A DNA stretch of 21,443 nucleotides from an uncultured Muribaculum sp. (GTDB lineage: Bacteria; Bacteroidota; Bacteroidia; Bacteroidales; Muribaculaceae). The stretch's first letter is position 1. Each line of letters begins with the position of its first letter. The stretch covers positions 1 through 21,443 of the forward strand of contig NZ_CAJTYX010000043.1 in assembly GCF_910583865.1 (NCBI RefSeq). The letters are read 5' to 3'. Positions 1 to 8,663 of this stretch are shown piece by piece. The notes beneath the pieces were generated by a model. The model was given only the letters and a program-made list of their open reading frames with translations. It did not search any database and had not been told where the DNA came from. A program made the translations under genes and the position numbers.

Positions 1-259
1 CAAAGTTAGACACTTCCACGTTCTCCTCCAAATTTTTCAACAAGAATTTTATGTTGTAAAACATATCACTCCATATAACTAAGTATGTACCAGATACATC
101 CGTCCGTAATTTTAACATACATTCACATTAGATTCAAATCCGTCATTGAACCGGCCGTTTCCGAATATTGTTTAATTTTATCTACCCGAATAATCAAAAC
201 GGTACTGCTATCCGTTACAAAGATACTAACCATATCTATAATTAATAAAACAGAAACTC
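1..259. other. AT-rich non-coding stretch at the left edge
   Basis: No convincing gene is seen here. One short open frame crosses it, but it runs into the lipoprotein gene in another frame and has no recognisable protein features. A minus-strand TATCTTTG at 225-218 matches the Bacteroidota -7 box but has no TTG at the right distance, so it is not called as a promoter. Confidence 0.5.
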
Positions 260-1120
260 ATGAAACATATCCATCTCTACTGCGCTACATTGCTCGCGGC
301 AGCGACAACAATTACCGGATGCAGCAAAAAAAACAGCAATGCACCCGAAAGCGACTCCCGGATCAACAACTTCCAGGTAGTGCAGACGATAAAATCGGCT
401 GAACGCGACTACTCGTACACGGGAGCCAATGCGGTGTTCAACGACTCGATTCCTGTCTACAGCAAAGTCTCCGTCACCATCCAGTGGCCCGACAAGATGG
501 GCGCATTCAACATAAAGCCGCTGCAGGACTCCCTGATGGCAGCCATATATGAAAGCCCGAAAGCATCGATCGACGAGACTATACTGGCCGCGCTTGAGGC
601 GCCACGGGGAAAAGATATCTACAAGATGGAGCCTGTCGACAGTATCCCCACACAAAAGCTGGCCATGACGCTCTACAACGACAAGATCGCATCGGCGGTG
701 ACGTTCAACCCCAATTTTATAGTATATCAGGTCATGAGCTCCATATACGACGGAGGCGCGCACGGCATGAGCGTATCCCGCTTCATCAACTATGATTTCG
801 ACTCCGCACGTGTGATCACTCCGGAACTGGCATTCCGACCGGGCAGCGACGAGAAGCTTCTGGATGCCGTCAAGAACCAACTGATGAAGATGTATGGAGT
901 AAGCTCCCTAAAGGATTTGAACGGAAAAGGCGTGTTCTCCGACCAGATTTTCCTAAGCAAGGAGTTCTATCTCCAAGGCTACAACATCGTGTTCCACTAC
1001 AATCCCTATGACATAGCCCCATACTCCACGGGAAGCATCGACGTGCCGGTGCCGTACTATACGATAAGCGAATACCTCTCACCGGAAGTGCTCCGGCTGT
1101 TCGCCTCCACCGAAATCTGA
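260..1120 (+). CDS. DUF3298 (RsiV-type) lipoprotein
   Basis: Predicted 286-residue exported lipoprotein. The first 21 residues are a short signal peptide ending in the lipobox TITGC with Cys21 as the lipidation site, which supports this start. The C-terminal half (about 150-280) has the DUF3298/RsiV pattern: a YQVMSSIYDGGAHGMS stretch, then a hydrophobic-aromatic FHYNPYDIAPYSTG segment and a final VPYYTISEYLSP. In Firmicutes this domain forms the lysozyme-sensing part of the anti-sigma factor RsiV; in Bacteroidota it occurs in stand-alone lipoproteins of unknown role, often described as peptidoglycan or lysozyme related. No sigma factor gene is next to it. The gene converges with the TPR gene. 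The family call is fairly firm, the function is not known. Confidence 0.85.
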   Translation: MKHIHLYCATLLAAATTITGCSKKNSNAPESDSRINNFQVVQTIKSAERDYSYTGANAVFNDSIPVYSKVSVTIQWPDKMGAFNIKPLQDSLMAAIYESPKASIDETILAALEAPRGKDIYKMEPVDSIPTQKLAMTLYNDKIASAVTFNPNFIVYQVMSSIYDGGAHGMSVSRFINYDFDSARVITPELAFRPGSDEKLLDAVKNQLMKMYGVSSLKDLNGKGVFSDQIFLSKEFYLQGYNIVFHYNPYDIAPYSTGSIDVPVPYYTISEYLSPEVLRLFASTEI

Positions 1121-1146
1121 CTACCGCCGTTTTTGTATCCGGACGG

Positions 1147-1274
1147 GAGGGTGCTGTCAGAATGGCCTAAGATGGTAGGAGCTGAGACTGAGGCTGATGG
1201 GAGCGTAGTTCCCTACGTGACCAAAGCCAAATGTCGATAGCGACGACCCAGATGAGCCATTATGACACACCCTC
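1147..1274. repeat. 128-bp imperfect foldback repeat between convergent genes
   Basis: The outer arms at 1147-1166 and 1256-1274 are nearly complementary (GAGGGTGCTGTCAGAATGGC against GCCATTATGACACACCCTC). Inner blocks also pair in part. At the centre CGTAG (1204-1208) and CTACG (1213-1217) form a stem with a TTCC loop. The centre GGAGCGTAGTnnnCTACGTGAC has the same layout as the centres of the two units at 8664-9000, with a covarying base pair. It lies between two convergent genes and could act as a two-way terminator, but no clear T-run follows either arm. Confidence 0.65.
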
Positions 1275-1302
1275 GCACATGACATACGCCACGGCGGCAG
1301 CC

Positions 1303-3336
1303 TCAACGGGCAAACCGCTTCAGCAGATTGTAGCTCGGGACGATGCCAAGCTCTCCGGCCTTGCTCAGGTCGGCCACGCCGGCATCCTTGTTCCCGAGCT
1401 TCAGGTAGATATACCCCCGGTTGTAGTAGGCCTCGCCGAAATCGGGCTTGATCTCTATCGCCTTGGTGTAGGCGCTCAGCGCCGAGGTGTAGTCGGCCGC
1501 ATTGAGCAGCATGTTGCCCTTGTCGTAGTGGGCGATCGCCATGCGAGGCGATAACTCTATCACCTTGTCGAGATCGGAAATCACTTCCGCGGCCACCATC
1601 TTCGAGGTCTGCCCCGCCATCTCGGGAAGGATGCCCTCGCGGTTGGTGTCACGCGACAGGCGGTCCATCTCGGCATTTTTCATGCGGGCGTTCGCCCTCA
1701 GCAGGTAGGCCAGGGCAAAGTCGGGAGCGAGCGCCAAGGCACGGTCAAGGTCGGCCACGGCGGCGGCATAGTTGTGGAGCGTGTAGTAGTCCATCGCACG
1801 CCCGAAATAATCGACGGCACGCGGCGTATGCGTGCCAAGGTAACCGTTGTAATACTCGATCGAGGAAAAATGCTTCTCTATGGCCTCCTCGTCGGAAAGC
1901 TGCGGCTCGCGGTTGGTGGTCATAAGAAGGAACCGCAGCGCACGCGTCGCATTGAGATCGTCCACCTCCTTTATATAATATGGCACCTCCTTTATCTCCG
2001 TCGTGGTGACATAGTATGAAAGCGTGAACATCGGCTCCACCTCTATCGACAGGTTGCGGTCCTGCACACGTCCCTTGATACCCTCGGTGGCGTAGTCCTC
2101 CTTCACGCGGGCATTGTCGTCGACGGTGAGAAGCGACGTGAAGCGAGCCGCCACCTGCTCCTGCGTCTCGTCGCGGTCGGAACGCGAGCCGCCGGCATCC
2201 GGGTCGACATCGGCACCCTCGTCGGCGGGAACGGCCTGACGCGAAAGCGCCATGGCACGGTCGTAGTCGCGCTCGGCCTTGGCGCGCTCACCCATCAGAC
2301 GGTAGTTCTCGCACCTCACGAAATATGCGCCCGAAAACGACGGGAACTCCTCGATCACACGGTCGAGGTCGGCGTTCGAGCCGGCATAGTCGGCGATCTC
2401 CTTCGAGAGGAGCGCGCGGTTGTACATGGCCTTGTAGTTGTCGGGGTCAAGCGCGAGCACTTTGCTGAAGTCGTCGATGGCCTTGTTGTTGTCATTGACC
2501 TCGGCGCGCAGCAGTCCGCGGTTGAAAAGCGCCGGCACGCTCGTCGGGTCTAGCTGCACGGCATAGTCGAAATCGGCCATCGCACCGAAATAGTCGTCGA
2601 GCTGATAACGCAGGAACGCGCGGTTGACAAAGTATCCGGCAAACTGCGGCTGGAGCTTTATGGCCTCGTCCATATCATCGCGGGCGCGTGCATAGTCCTT
2701 CGCGGAATTGATCGCTATGTCAGCGCGCATCACATAGGCGTTGACATTGTTCTTGTTTAGCTGGAGGGCATGGTCAATGTCGGCGCTCGCCTTGGCCGTG
2801 TCGCCCATGGCCAGATAGAGACGCGCACGCCCCACAAGGCCGTTGTCGTAGCGCGGGTGGTAGCGGAAAAGCTCGGCATAGGTCTCCTCCGATTTCTTGA
2901 AATCCTTAAGTTCCTCCAGGGCGAGCGCCTTGTTTAGGAGCAGGCTGCGGTTCTCGGGAAGCTGCTCAAGGGCGCGGTCGTAATCCTCGACAGCCTCCTT
3001 GAGCTTGCCCAGGTTCTGACGCGCCACGCCGCGCACCTCATAGGCGCCCGTGATGAAGCGGTTGTGGGATATGGCCGTCGACGCGTCGTCCTCAGCGCCG
3101 ATATAGTCCTCAAGCGAGATCTTGGCTATGGCCCTGTAGAAATAGGGCTGCGCCAGATAAGGCTTGGCGGCTATCACCTGGTTGAAATACTGTATCGACA
3201 GCACGTAATCTTCCAGATAGAGCGAATTCTGCCCCACACGCATCACCTGGTCGGTGTTGATCTGGGCGCACATCCGCGCTGCGGATGAACATAATATTGC
3301 AAAAAACAGTATATATTTCAGATACTTCATTTTCAT
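1303..3336 (-). CDS. Exported tetratricopeptide-repeat (TPR) protein
   Basis: A long TPR protein of about 677 residues. The start chosen is the Met at 3336, because the signal peptide (KYLKYILFFAILCSSAARMCAQ) begins there; an in-frame Met at 3378 would add 14 non-signal residues. TPR units with the usual W/Y-LG-Y-A-P spacing fill residues about 20-370, for example ALFNRGLLRAEVNDNNKAID and AMYNRALLSKEIADYAGS. An acidic linker, DEGADVDPDAGGSRSDRDE, and a non-TPR segment of about 130 residues follow, then three or four more TPRs to the C-terminus. TPRs mediate protein-protein contacts; the partner cannot be told. Similar periplasmic TPR proteins are common in Bacteroidales. It is divergent from ndh. 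Confidence 0.85.
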   Translation of the reverse strand: MKMKYLKYILFFAILCSSAARMCAQINTDQVMRVGQNSLYLEDYVLSIQYFNQVIAAKPYLAQPYFYRAIAKISLEDYIGAEDDASTAISHNRFITGAYEVRGVARQNLGKLKEAVEDYDRALEQLPENRSLLLNKALALEELKDFKKSEETYAELFRYHPRYDNGLVGRARLYLAMGDTAKASADIDHALQLNKNNVNAYVMRADIAINSAKDYARARDDMDEAIKLQPQFAGYFVNRAFLRYQLDDYFGAMADFDYAVQLDPTSVPALFNRGLLRAEVNDNNKAIDDFSKVLALDPDNYKAMYNRALLSKEIADYAGSNADLDRVIEEFPSFSGAYFVRCENYRLMGERAKAERDYDRAMALSRQAVPADEGADVDPDAGGSRSDRDETQEQVAARFTSLLTVDDNARVKEDYATEGIKGRVQDRNLSIEVEPMFTLSYYVTTTEIKEVPYYIKEVDDLNATRALRFLLMTTNREPQLSDEEAIEKHFSSIEYYNGYLGTHTPRAVDYFGRAMDYYTLHNYAAAVADLDRALALAPDFALAYLLRANARMKNAEMDRLSRDTNREGILPEMAGQTSKMVAAEVISDLDKVIELSPRMAIAHYDKGNMLLNAADYTSALSAYTKAIEIKPDFGEAYYNRGYIYLKLGNKDAGVADLSKAGELGIVPSYNLLKRFAR

Positions 3337-3472
3337 TGCGACAAAATGCGGATTGACATTACCGGTCGTCGTCGTCACCCATGCCTATGAGCCATTGCGT
3401 GGCGGGACATAATTCAGACCGGCATTTCCGTGTAAAGTTACGTCATTAAGTTAGAAAATGAGTCGATTTAGA

Positions 3473-3502
3473 CAAAAATAACAATTATCCAATGTCAGCC
3501 AA
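3473..3502 (-). promoter_or_regulatory. Bacteroidota-type promoter for the TPR gene
   Basis: Read on the minus strand, TTG (3502-3500), 19 bases, then TATTTTTG (3480-3473) matches the Bacteroidota housekeeping pattern. The -33 part lies inside the first codons of ndh. The leader to the start at 3336 would be about 130 bases. Predicted only from the motif. Confidence 0.4.
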
Positions 3503-4775
3503 GCAGCGAATAGTGGTGATCGGAGGTGGATTCGCGGGGATATACCTCGTCAAGCATCTCGACCGCCGGCTCTACGACGTGATCCTCGTGGACAGCAACA
3601 ATTACCATAGCTTCCCTCCCCTCTTCTACCAGATAGCCTCGGCGGGGCTCGATCCGGCCAGCATAGCCTTCCCGTTCCGGCGCGAGATGCGCAAGCTCCA
3701 CCCACTCCCGGCCTACCACATCGGCGAGGTGCGCCATATCGACACTTCGGAAAAGACGGTGACGACGCAATATGAGACCATCCCCTACGACAGGCTGGTG
3801 ATCGCCGCCGGCACACGCAACAACTTCTTCGGAATGGCCGGACTCGACAAGTACGTGTTCACAATCAAACGCACCTCGGAAGCGCTGCGCTGCCGCAACG
3901 AGATTCTCGACCGCTTCGAGCGCGCCGCCATATGCCCCGACAGCGCCACGCGCCGGAGGCTGCTGAGCTTCGTGGTTGTCGGGGGAGGGCCCACAGGGGT
4001 GGAGATAGCAGGCGCGCTCGGCGAGATGAAGCGTTATCTCCTCACGCGCGAATATCCCACGATAAGCCCCGACGAGATGACGATCACCCTTGTCGAAGGC
4101 TCCGACAGGCTTCTCCAGACCATGAGCAGCTCGGCGTCGGAATATGCGCTGAAGGCTCTCTCACGGCTCCTGGTCGATGTGCAGACGGAGCGGCGCATGC
4201 AGTCATACGCCGACAACGTTATAACATTTTCCGACGGCGGCACGCTATACTCCGGCATGGTGATATGGACGGCGGGGGTAACGTCGGTATCATTCGAGGT
4301 GAGGGGCACGCCGCTGCAACTCGGACATGGAGGCCGCATAATCGTCGACGAGTTCAACCGCGCCACCGGACTGGGTGACTCGGTGATGGCGATAGGCGAC
4401 ATATCCGTCCATGCCTCCGAAGCATATCCCCACGGCTGCCCGCAGCTGGCACAGGTGGCCATACAGCAGGCACGCACACTCGCCCGCAACCTCAACCGGC
4501 GCTCGTGGGACACGACGTTCCGCTACCGCGACAAAGGCTCGATGGCCACCATCGGGCGCGGACGTGCAGTGGCCGACCTGCCGCACATGCGCCTGAAAGG
4601 TTGGCCGGCATGGATGGCGTGGATGTTCGTCCATCTGATATCCATCCTGGGCATGCGCAACAAGGTGGCGGTGCTCGTCAACTGGACATGGGCATACTTC
4701 ACCTACCCTACGTCGCTCAGGCTGTTGATCCATCCCGAGCGCTATCCGCTGCGCCACCGCTGGGGCGAGTCGTAG
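3492..4775 (+). CDS. ndh: Type II NADH:quinone oxidoreductase
   Basis: Single-subunit, non-proton-pumping NADH dehydrogenase that passes electrons from NADH through FAD to membrane quinone. At 427 residues it is of usual length. The FAD Rossmann loop is GGGFAG at 11-16, the NADH-binding loop is GGGPTG at 164-169, the TAGV stretch is at 260-263 and the second FAD contact, MAIGD, is at 299-303. The C-terminus (about 370-405, WPAWMAWMFVHLISILGM) is hydrophobic/amphipathic, as expected for the membrane-anchoring part of NDH-2. It starts at an ATG just after the divergent TPR promoter region and ends 3 bp from the convergent cstA. No clear promoter for it was found on the plus strand. Confidence 0.93.
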   Translation: MSAKQRIVVIGGGFAGIYLVKHLDRRLYDVILVDSNNYHSFPPLFYQIASAGLDPASIAFPFRREMRKLHPLPAYHIGEVRHIDTSEKTVTTQYETIPYDRLVIAAGTRNNFFGMAGLDKYVFTIKRTSEALRCRNEILDRFERAAICPDSATRRRLLSFVVVGGGPTGVEIAGALGEMKRYLLTREYPTISPDEMTITLVEGSDRLLQTMSSSASEYALKALSRLLVDVQTERRMQSYADNVITFSDGGTLYSGMVIWTAGVTSVSFEVRGTPLQLGHGGRIIVDEFNRATGLGDSVMAIGDISVHASEAYPHGCPQLAQVAIQQARTLARNLNRRSWDTTFRYRDKGSMATIGRGRAVADLPHMRLKGWPAWMAWMFVHLISILGMRNKVAVLVNWTWAYFTYPTSLRLLIHPERYPLRHRWGES

Positions 4776-4778
4776 CCG

Positions 4779-6224
4779 TCAGTCGGCCACAAGCTCCTTG
4801 CGACGGGCCACGTAGGGCATCACGCGCCTCGCCACTATCCCGGCGGCTATCGCCAGGGTGGCCACGGCTGCGAGCGAATATGCCAGCACCCTGTTCTCGA
4901 TGCCTAAGAACTGGTCGGCGACACACATGAACGAAGTGATGACATAAGTCATGAACACGGCGGGAACCATGGCTAGCACGAAATTCTTGCCGCGCGACGC
5001 GAGCCATACCACGATGCTCCACAGCACGACCGTGCCGAGTGTCTGGTTGGCCCATGCGAAATAGCGCCAAAGCACCCCGAAGTCAATGAGCGTGATGCCG
5101 AACCCGATGGCAAACAACGGTATGCATATAAAGAAGCGCTTCACGACCGGACGCTGGTCGATGCCGAATATGTCGGCAATCATCAGTCGGGCGGAACGGA
5201 AAGCGGTATCGCCCGAAGTGATCGGCGCGGCCACCACACCGAGCATGGCCAGCACGCTCCCTACAGCGCCGAGCGTGCCGCGCGATATCACGTCGACGGC
5301 CCACGCCGGATTGTTGCCGTTGTCGGCCATAGTCTGGCTCAGAGCCCCCGCACCACCGAAGAATGCCATGGCCACGGCGGCCCATATAAGCGCTATGACG
5401 CTCTCGGAGATCATGGCCCCGTAGAACACCATCCGGCACTCAGTCTCGTTGCCCACGCAACGGGCCATCATCGGCGACTGCGTGGCGTGGAATCCGGAGA
5501 TAGCGCCGCACGCTATGGTGATGAAAAGCGCGGGCATGATAGGAAGGTCGTGGGCGTTGAGCTGGTAGTTGTGGAACGTCGTCATCTCCGGAATCGAATA
5601 GTCGCCGAACAGGAGCGCCCCGAACAGCCCGAGGGCCATGGCGATGAGCGCCGCCCCGAACACAGGATAGAGCCTCCCTATAACCTTGTCGACAGGGAGC
5701 ATCGTGGCCACGATGTAGTAGACGAGGATGATCCCGACCCACCATGCCTGCGAGACGGAGGGCACCAATGTGCCGAGCAGCTGCGCCGGACTCAACAGGA
5801 ACACCGCGCCGACAAGCACCATAAGGAATATGGAGAACACCCTTACGAGGTCCCTGACGCCGACGCCGAAATACCGGCCGATAATCTCGGGCAGGCTGCG
5901 CCCGTCGCCCCTGACGATCATCATCCCCGACATATAGTCGTGCATGGCGCCGAAAAATATTCCGCCGAGCGTTATCCACACGAATGCCACCGGCCCGAAG
6001 CATGCGCCGAGTATGGCGCCGAATATCGGGCCTGTGCCGGCGATGTTGAGCAGCTGTATGAGAAACGTGCGCCATCGCGGCAGGCGAATATAGTCTACCC
6101 CGTCCGCCATCCGGTCGACGGGAACGGGCCGATCCTTGTCGATTCCCGCCTGGCGGTCAAGATACCTTCCATAGATGAAATACGCACCAATCAACGCCGC
6201 CAGGCACACAAGAAATGTTATCAT
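4779..6224 (-). CDS. cstA: CstA-family carbon starvation/peptide transporter
   Basis: Polytopic membrane protein of 481 residues with many hydrophobic helices. The N-terminus MITFLVCLAALIGAYFIYGRYLDR, the segment NIAGTGPIFGAILGACFGPVAF and the later ISGFHATQSPMMARC are typical of the CstA family (carbon starvation protein A). Family members import peptides or pyruvate during nutrient limitation. The protein is shorter than the roughly 700-residue E. coli CstA and lacks its long C-terminal part; this short form is usual in Bacteroidota. It lies 78 bp downstream of pepP on the same strand, which suggests cotranscription and use of imported peptides. The substrate itself cannot be read from sequence. 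Confidence 0.9.
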   Translation of the reverse strand: MITFLVCLAALIGAYFIYGRYLDRQAGIDKDRPVPVDRMADGVDYIRLPRWRTFLIQLLNIAGTGPIFGAILGACFGPVAFVWITLGGIFFGAMHDYMSGMMIVRGDGRSLPEIIGRYFGVGVRDLVRVFSIFLMVLVGAVFLLSPAQLLGTLVPSVSQAWWVGIILVYYIVATMLPVDKVIGRLYPVFGAALIAMALGLFGALLFGDYSIPEMTTFHNYQLNAHDLPIMPALFITIACGAISGFHATQSPMMARCVGNETECRMVFYGAMISESVIALIWAAVAMAFFGGAGALSQTMADNGNNPAWAVDVISRGTLGAVGSVLAMLGVVAAPITSGDTAFRSARLMIADIFGIDQRPVVKRFFICIPLFAIGFGITLIDFGVLWRYFAWANQTLGTVVLWSIVVWLASRGKNFVLAMVPAVFMTYVITSFMCVADQFLGIENRVLAYSLAAVATLAIAAGIVARRVMPYVARRKELVAD

Positions 6225-6302
6225 GATTAAAAATTTTCTGATTCAAGGGAGAGTGCCCGGAGACCGTTCAACAGTCCGCCCGACACCTCTCAATACTGTC
6301 TC

Positions 6303-7682
6303 CTACTCTGCCCTCATGTCCTCGACCTCCTCGGTGGTCAGTGGGATTTTCTTGCCGAGGCGACGATGGCCGTCTGCGGTGATCAGGAAATCCTCCTCGT
6401 TGCGCACGCCGCCCCAGTCGCGCCACTTCTCCACCTCGGAGTAGACGATCATGTCGGCGAAGCGACCCTCCTTCTCCCAAAGGTCGATAAGCTCCGGTAT
6501 GAAGTAGACCCCCGGCTCTATCGTGTGGACCATGCCCGGCTCAAGCGGCCGCGCGAGGCGCAGCGACTTGCGTCCGAACTGCGTGGACTTCGGCTTGCCG
6601 TCGTAGCCCACCCACACCTCGCCGAGGTTCTCCATGTCGTGGTCGTCGAGGCCCATCAGGTGGCCCAGCCCGGTCTGGAAGAAAAGGGCATAAGCACCGC
6701 TCTCGACGGCATCCTGCGCGGAGCAGCGCAGCATGCCGAGGTCCTTCATGCCCTGCGCCACCACTTCTGCGGCACGGTTGTGCACGTCGATGAAAGGCAC
6801 ACCCGGCCGCAGCATCTCCACCGCAGCCTGGTGCGCGGCCACCTGCACGTCGTAGACAGCCTTCTGCCTCGGCGTGAACCTGCGGTCGGCGGGGATGGTC
6901 GAAGTCATGTCGCCGGCATAGCCCGACTGCGTCTCGGCGCCCGCATCCACGAGCACCATGTCGCCCGGCTTTATCAGGTTGCCATGGTAGGGGTTGTGGA
7001 GGGTCTGCCCGTTGATTGTGCAGATGGTGTTGAACGACAAGGTGCAGTTGTTGGCTGCGGCCACCCTTTCGAGAGCCGCCATCACCTCATATTCATACAT
7101 GCCCGGGCGCACGCAGCGTATGGCCTCGATGTGCATGTCGGCGGTCACGTCGCACGCACGCTCTATCTCGGCGATCTCCTCGGCGCTCTTGTGGTTGCGC
7201 TGGTCGACCACGGCGCGTATCAGTTCCACCGACGGGGTGTGTTCGCCCGGCTTCAGGTCGAGCAGGCGCCACAGCTTCAAGGTGTGCTCGGCGCGGTATT
7301 CCGGCAGGGTATGTATTCTCCGGCCAGCCTTGCGCGCATCGTCGAGCACGCCGCGCAGGCTGCCGGAAGGCATCATATGCTCCACGCCCACGCCGTGGGC
7401 CTTCTCATGAAGTGTGGGCTGGGTGCCCATCCACACTATATGGTCTATCGAAAGCTCGTCGCCGAAAAGTATGGCCTCGCCGCTGTCCGCGTCGATCACG
7501 GCATTAAGCCCCGCATAGGGGAGACCGAAATAATACAGGAAAGTCGAGTCCTGGCGATATGGATAGGTGGCATCCTCGAAGTTACGCCCCGTCTCGTCGT
7601 TGCCTAAAAGCAGTATCAGTCCGTCGCCCACCTTCTCGGCCAGACGGCGTCTGCGCTCCACATATGTATCTTTACTGAACAT
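6303..7682 (-). CDS. pepP: Xaa-Pro aminopeptidase (aminopeptidase P, M24B)
   Basis: Cytosolic metallopeptidase that removes the N-terminal residue from peptides with proline in second position. It has 459 residues: an N-terminal creatinase-like domain (about 1-150), then the pita-bread M24 catalytic domain. The five di-metal ligands are all visible: Asp246 (VLVDAGAE), Asp258 (YAGDMTST), His341 (GLGHLMG), Glu389 (HTIEPGVYF) and Glu429 (GVRNEEDF). No signal peptide is seen. It is the first gene of a likely pepP-cstA unit, with its own promoter upstream. Function is assigned with high confidence from the intact active site. Confidence 0.95.
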   Translation of the reverse strand: MFSKDTYVERRRRLAEKVGDGLILLLGNDETGRNFEDATYPYRQDSTFLYYFGLPYAGLNAVIDADSGEAILFGDELSIDHIVWMGTQPTLHEKAHGVGVEHMMPSGSLRGVLDDARKAGRRIHTLPEYRAEHTLKLWRLLDLKPGEHTPSVELIRAVVDQRNHKSAEEIAEIERACDVTADMHIEAIRCVRPGMYEYEVMAALERVAAANNCTLSFNTICTINGQTLHNPYHGNLIKPGDMVLVDAGAETQSGYAGDMTSTIPADRRFTPRQKAVYDVQVAAHQAAVEMLRPGVPFIDVHNRAAEVVAQGMKDLGMLRCSAQDAVESGAYALFFQTGLGHLMGLDDHDMENLGEVWVGYDGKPKSTQFGRKSLRLARPLEPGMVHTIEPGVYFIPELIDLWEKEGRFADMIVYSEVEKWRDWGGVRNEEDFLITADGHRRLGKKIPLTTEEVEDMRAE

Positions 7683-7748
7683 AGCGTTTATCTCTTTATT
7701 TTTTACTATTTCTTACTTTTTCCGTTCAATCCGCAACCGCGGAGTCCA

Positions 7749-7781
7749 CAAAGATACGAATAAGTCGAGAGAAAAGAACAA
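7749..7781 (-). promoter_or_regulatory. Promoter for pepP (and probably cstA)
   Basis: On the minus strand TTG (7781-7779), 22 bases and TATCTTTG (7756-7749) are followed by about 60 bases of A/T-rich leader before the pepP ATG at 7682. The -7 box is a full match to TAnnTTTG; the spacer is slightly long. Confidence 0.55.
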
Positions 7782-7832
7782 GCTCACTTGTACTTTTCCG
7801 AACGTAAGTATCTAAAATGATTACATGGGATA

Positions 7833-7912
7833 GTAGGGATGCTTCCCGAAGCATCCGATGCACGGCGAGGCGAGGATCTATGGACACGGATGTACCGGGG
7901 GTACATCCCTAC
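7833..7912. repeat. Double-hairpin REP-like palindrome
   Basis: Outer arms GTAGGGATG (7833-7841) and CATCCCTAC (7904-7912) are perfectly complementary. Inside are two perfect hairpins: GGATGCTT-CCCG-AAGCATCC (7837-7856) and GGATGTACC-GGG-GGTACATCC (7888-7908). The layout resembles bacterial REP/BIME elements. It overlaps the last codons and stop of the coiled-coil gene. Only one copy is in the window, so membership of a dispersed family is inference. Confidence 0.7.
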
Positions 7913-8531
7913 GTTGGGATTCAGGCGATTGCACCTCGTAGGCGGGACGAATCATGGTGATAAGACGTTGGACGCCTCCCTTCGGTTGTGGGGCGATTGA
8001 CGGATGTTTGGAGAATGACGGAGGAATGGCGATTGAGGGTGGTGTGGAGGTTGACGGTTGCATAGCGGTCGGGACTGCACATGAGGAGAGATTGCGGGTG
8101 GCAGCGGGCTTTCTCTGCCGGGTGATGCAGTTTGTGCGGTCGATGTTGCGCTCGCGACGCTTTCGGGCACGTTCTTTCCTGGCGGCCTCCGCAGCCTCAG
8201 CTTCCGCCTTGCGGGCGGCCTCCGCACGGGCAATGCGCTCATCCTCGATGGCCTTTAAGCGGGCAGCCTCGGCAAGGATAGCATCGCGACGGGCCACACG
8301 TTTTAGCCGCGCACGCTCGTTACGCGCCTTGCGGGCATCGACCTCGGCCTTTATCACCACCCATGCGCACTCGAAATATGTCTCGCAGAATTCGTGATCG
8401 ACATATTCCTCGGTCCTCTTCCCCTCGATATAGTCGCGGATCATCCGCTCGGTGTATTCCACACTGATATACGGCATGAGGCGGATGGACCTCATCCACG
8501 TCTCGTCAAATTTGTAACGCTGTGTTTTCAT
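7878..8531 (-). CDS. Ala/Arg-rich coiled-coil protein, DUF6291-like N-terminus
   Basis: A 217-residue protein of unknown function. Residues 1-75 (RYKFDETWMRSIRLMPYISV, then a helical part ending AWVVIKAEVDARKARNE) resemble the N-terminal domain of Bacteroidales DUF6291-type proteins, by recollection only. Residues about 65-130 form a highly charged Ala/Arg/Glu helix, a probable coiled coil. Residues 140-185 are Pro/Ser rich and look disordered. The last ten or so residues (RDVPPVHPCP) and the stop are encoded by the palindromic repeat at 7833-7912, so the original C-terminus may have been replaced. A consensus promoter lies upstream. The frame is convincing because of the promoter and the conserved-looking start; the role is unknown. 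Confidence 0.7.
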   Translation of the reverse strand: MKTQRYKFDETWMRSIRLMPYISVEYTERMIRDYIEGKRTEEYVDHEFCETYFECAWVVIKAEVDARKARNERARLKRVARRDAILAEAARLKAIEDERIARAEAARKAEAEAAEAARKERARKRRERNIDRTNCITRQRKPAATRNLSSCAVPTAMQPSTSTPPSIAIPPSFSKHPSIAPQPKGGVQRLITMIRPAYEVQSPESQRRDVPPVHPCP

Positions 8532-8600
8532 AATTGCGATAAATCAAGATTGGTAATATTTCAAGTCATACCATTGGCATAAACCAACTAAGAACATCGC

Positions 8601-8633
8601 AAATTTACAACCAAACCAACGATATATGCAAAT
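8601..8633 (-). promoter_or_regulatory. Promoter for the coiled-coil gene
   Basis: On the minus strand TTTG (8633-8630), 21 bases, TAAATTTG (8608-8601): a full match to the Bacteroidota consensus. The predicted leader to the ATG at 8531 is about 60 bases. Confidence 0.6.
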
Positions 8634-8663
8634 TTTTACTGAATTATTTTTCCGGCATATGTA

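Noticed and set aside
85..402. 105-codon plus-strand frame at the left edge
   Set aside because: It overlaps the lipoprotein gene in another frame; its second half is that gene's DNA misread and it has no protein-like features.
5487..6230. 247-codon frame antisense to cstA
   Set aside because: Arg/His/Glu-rich translation typical of the reverse strand of a membrane protein gene; no start context or motif.
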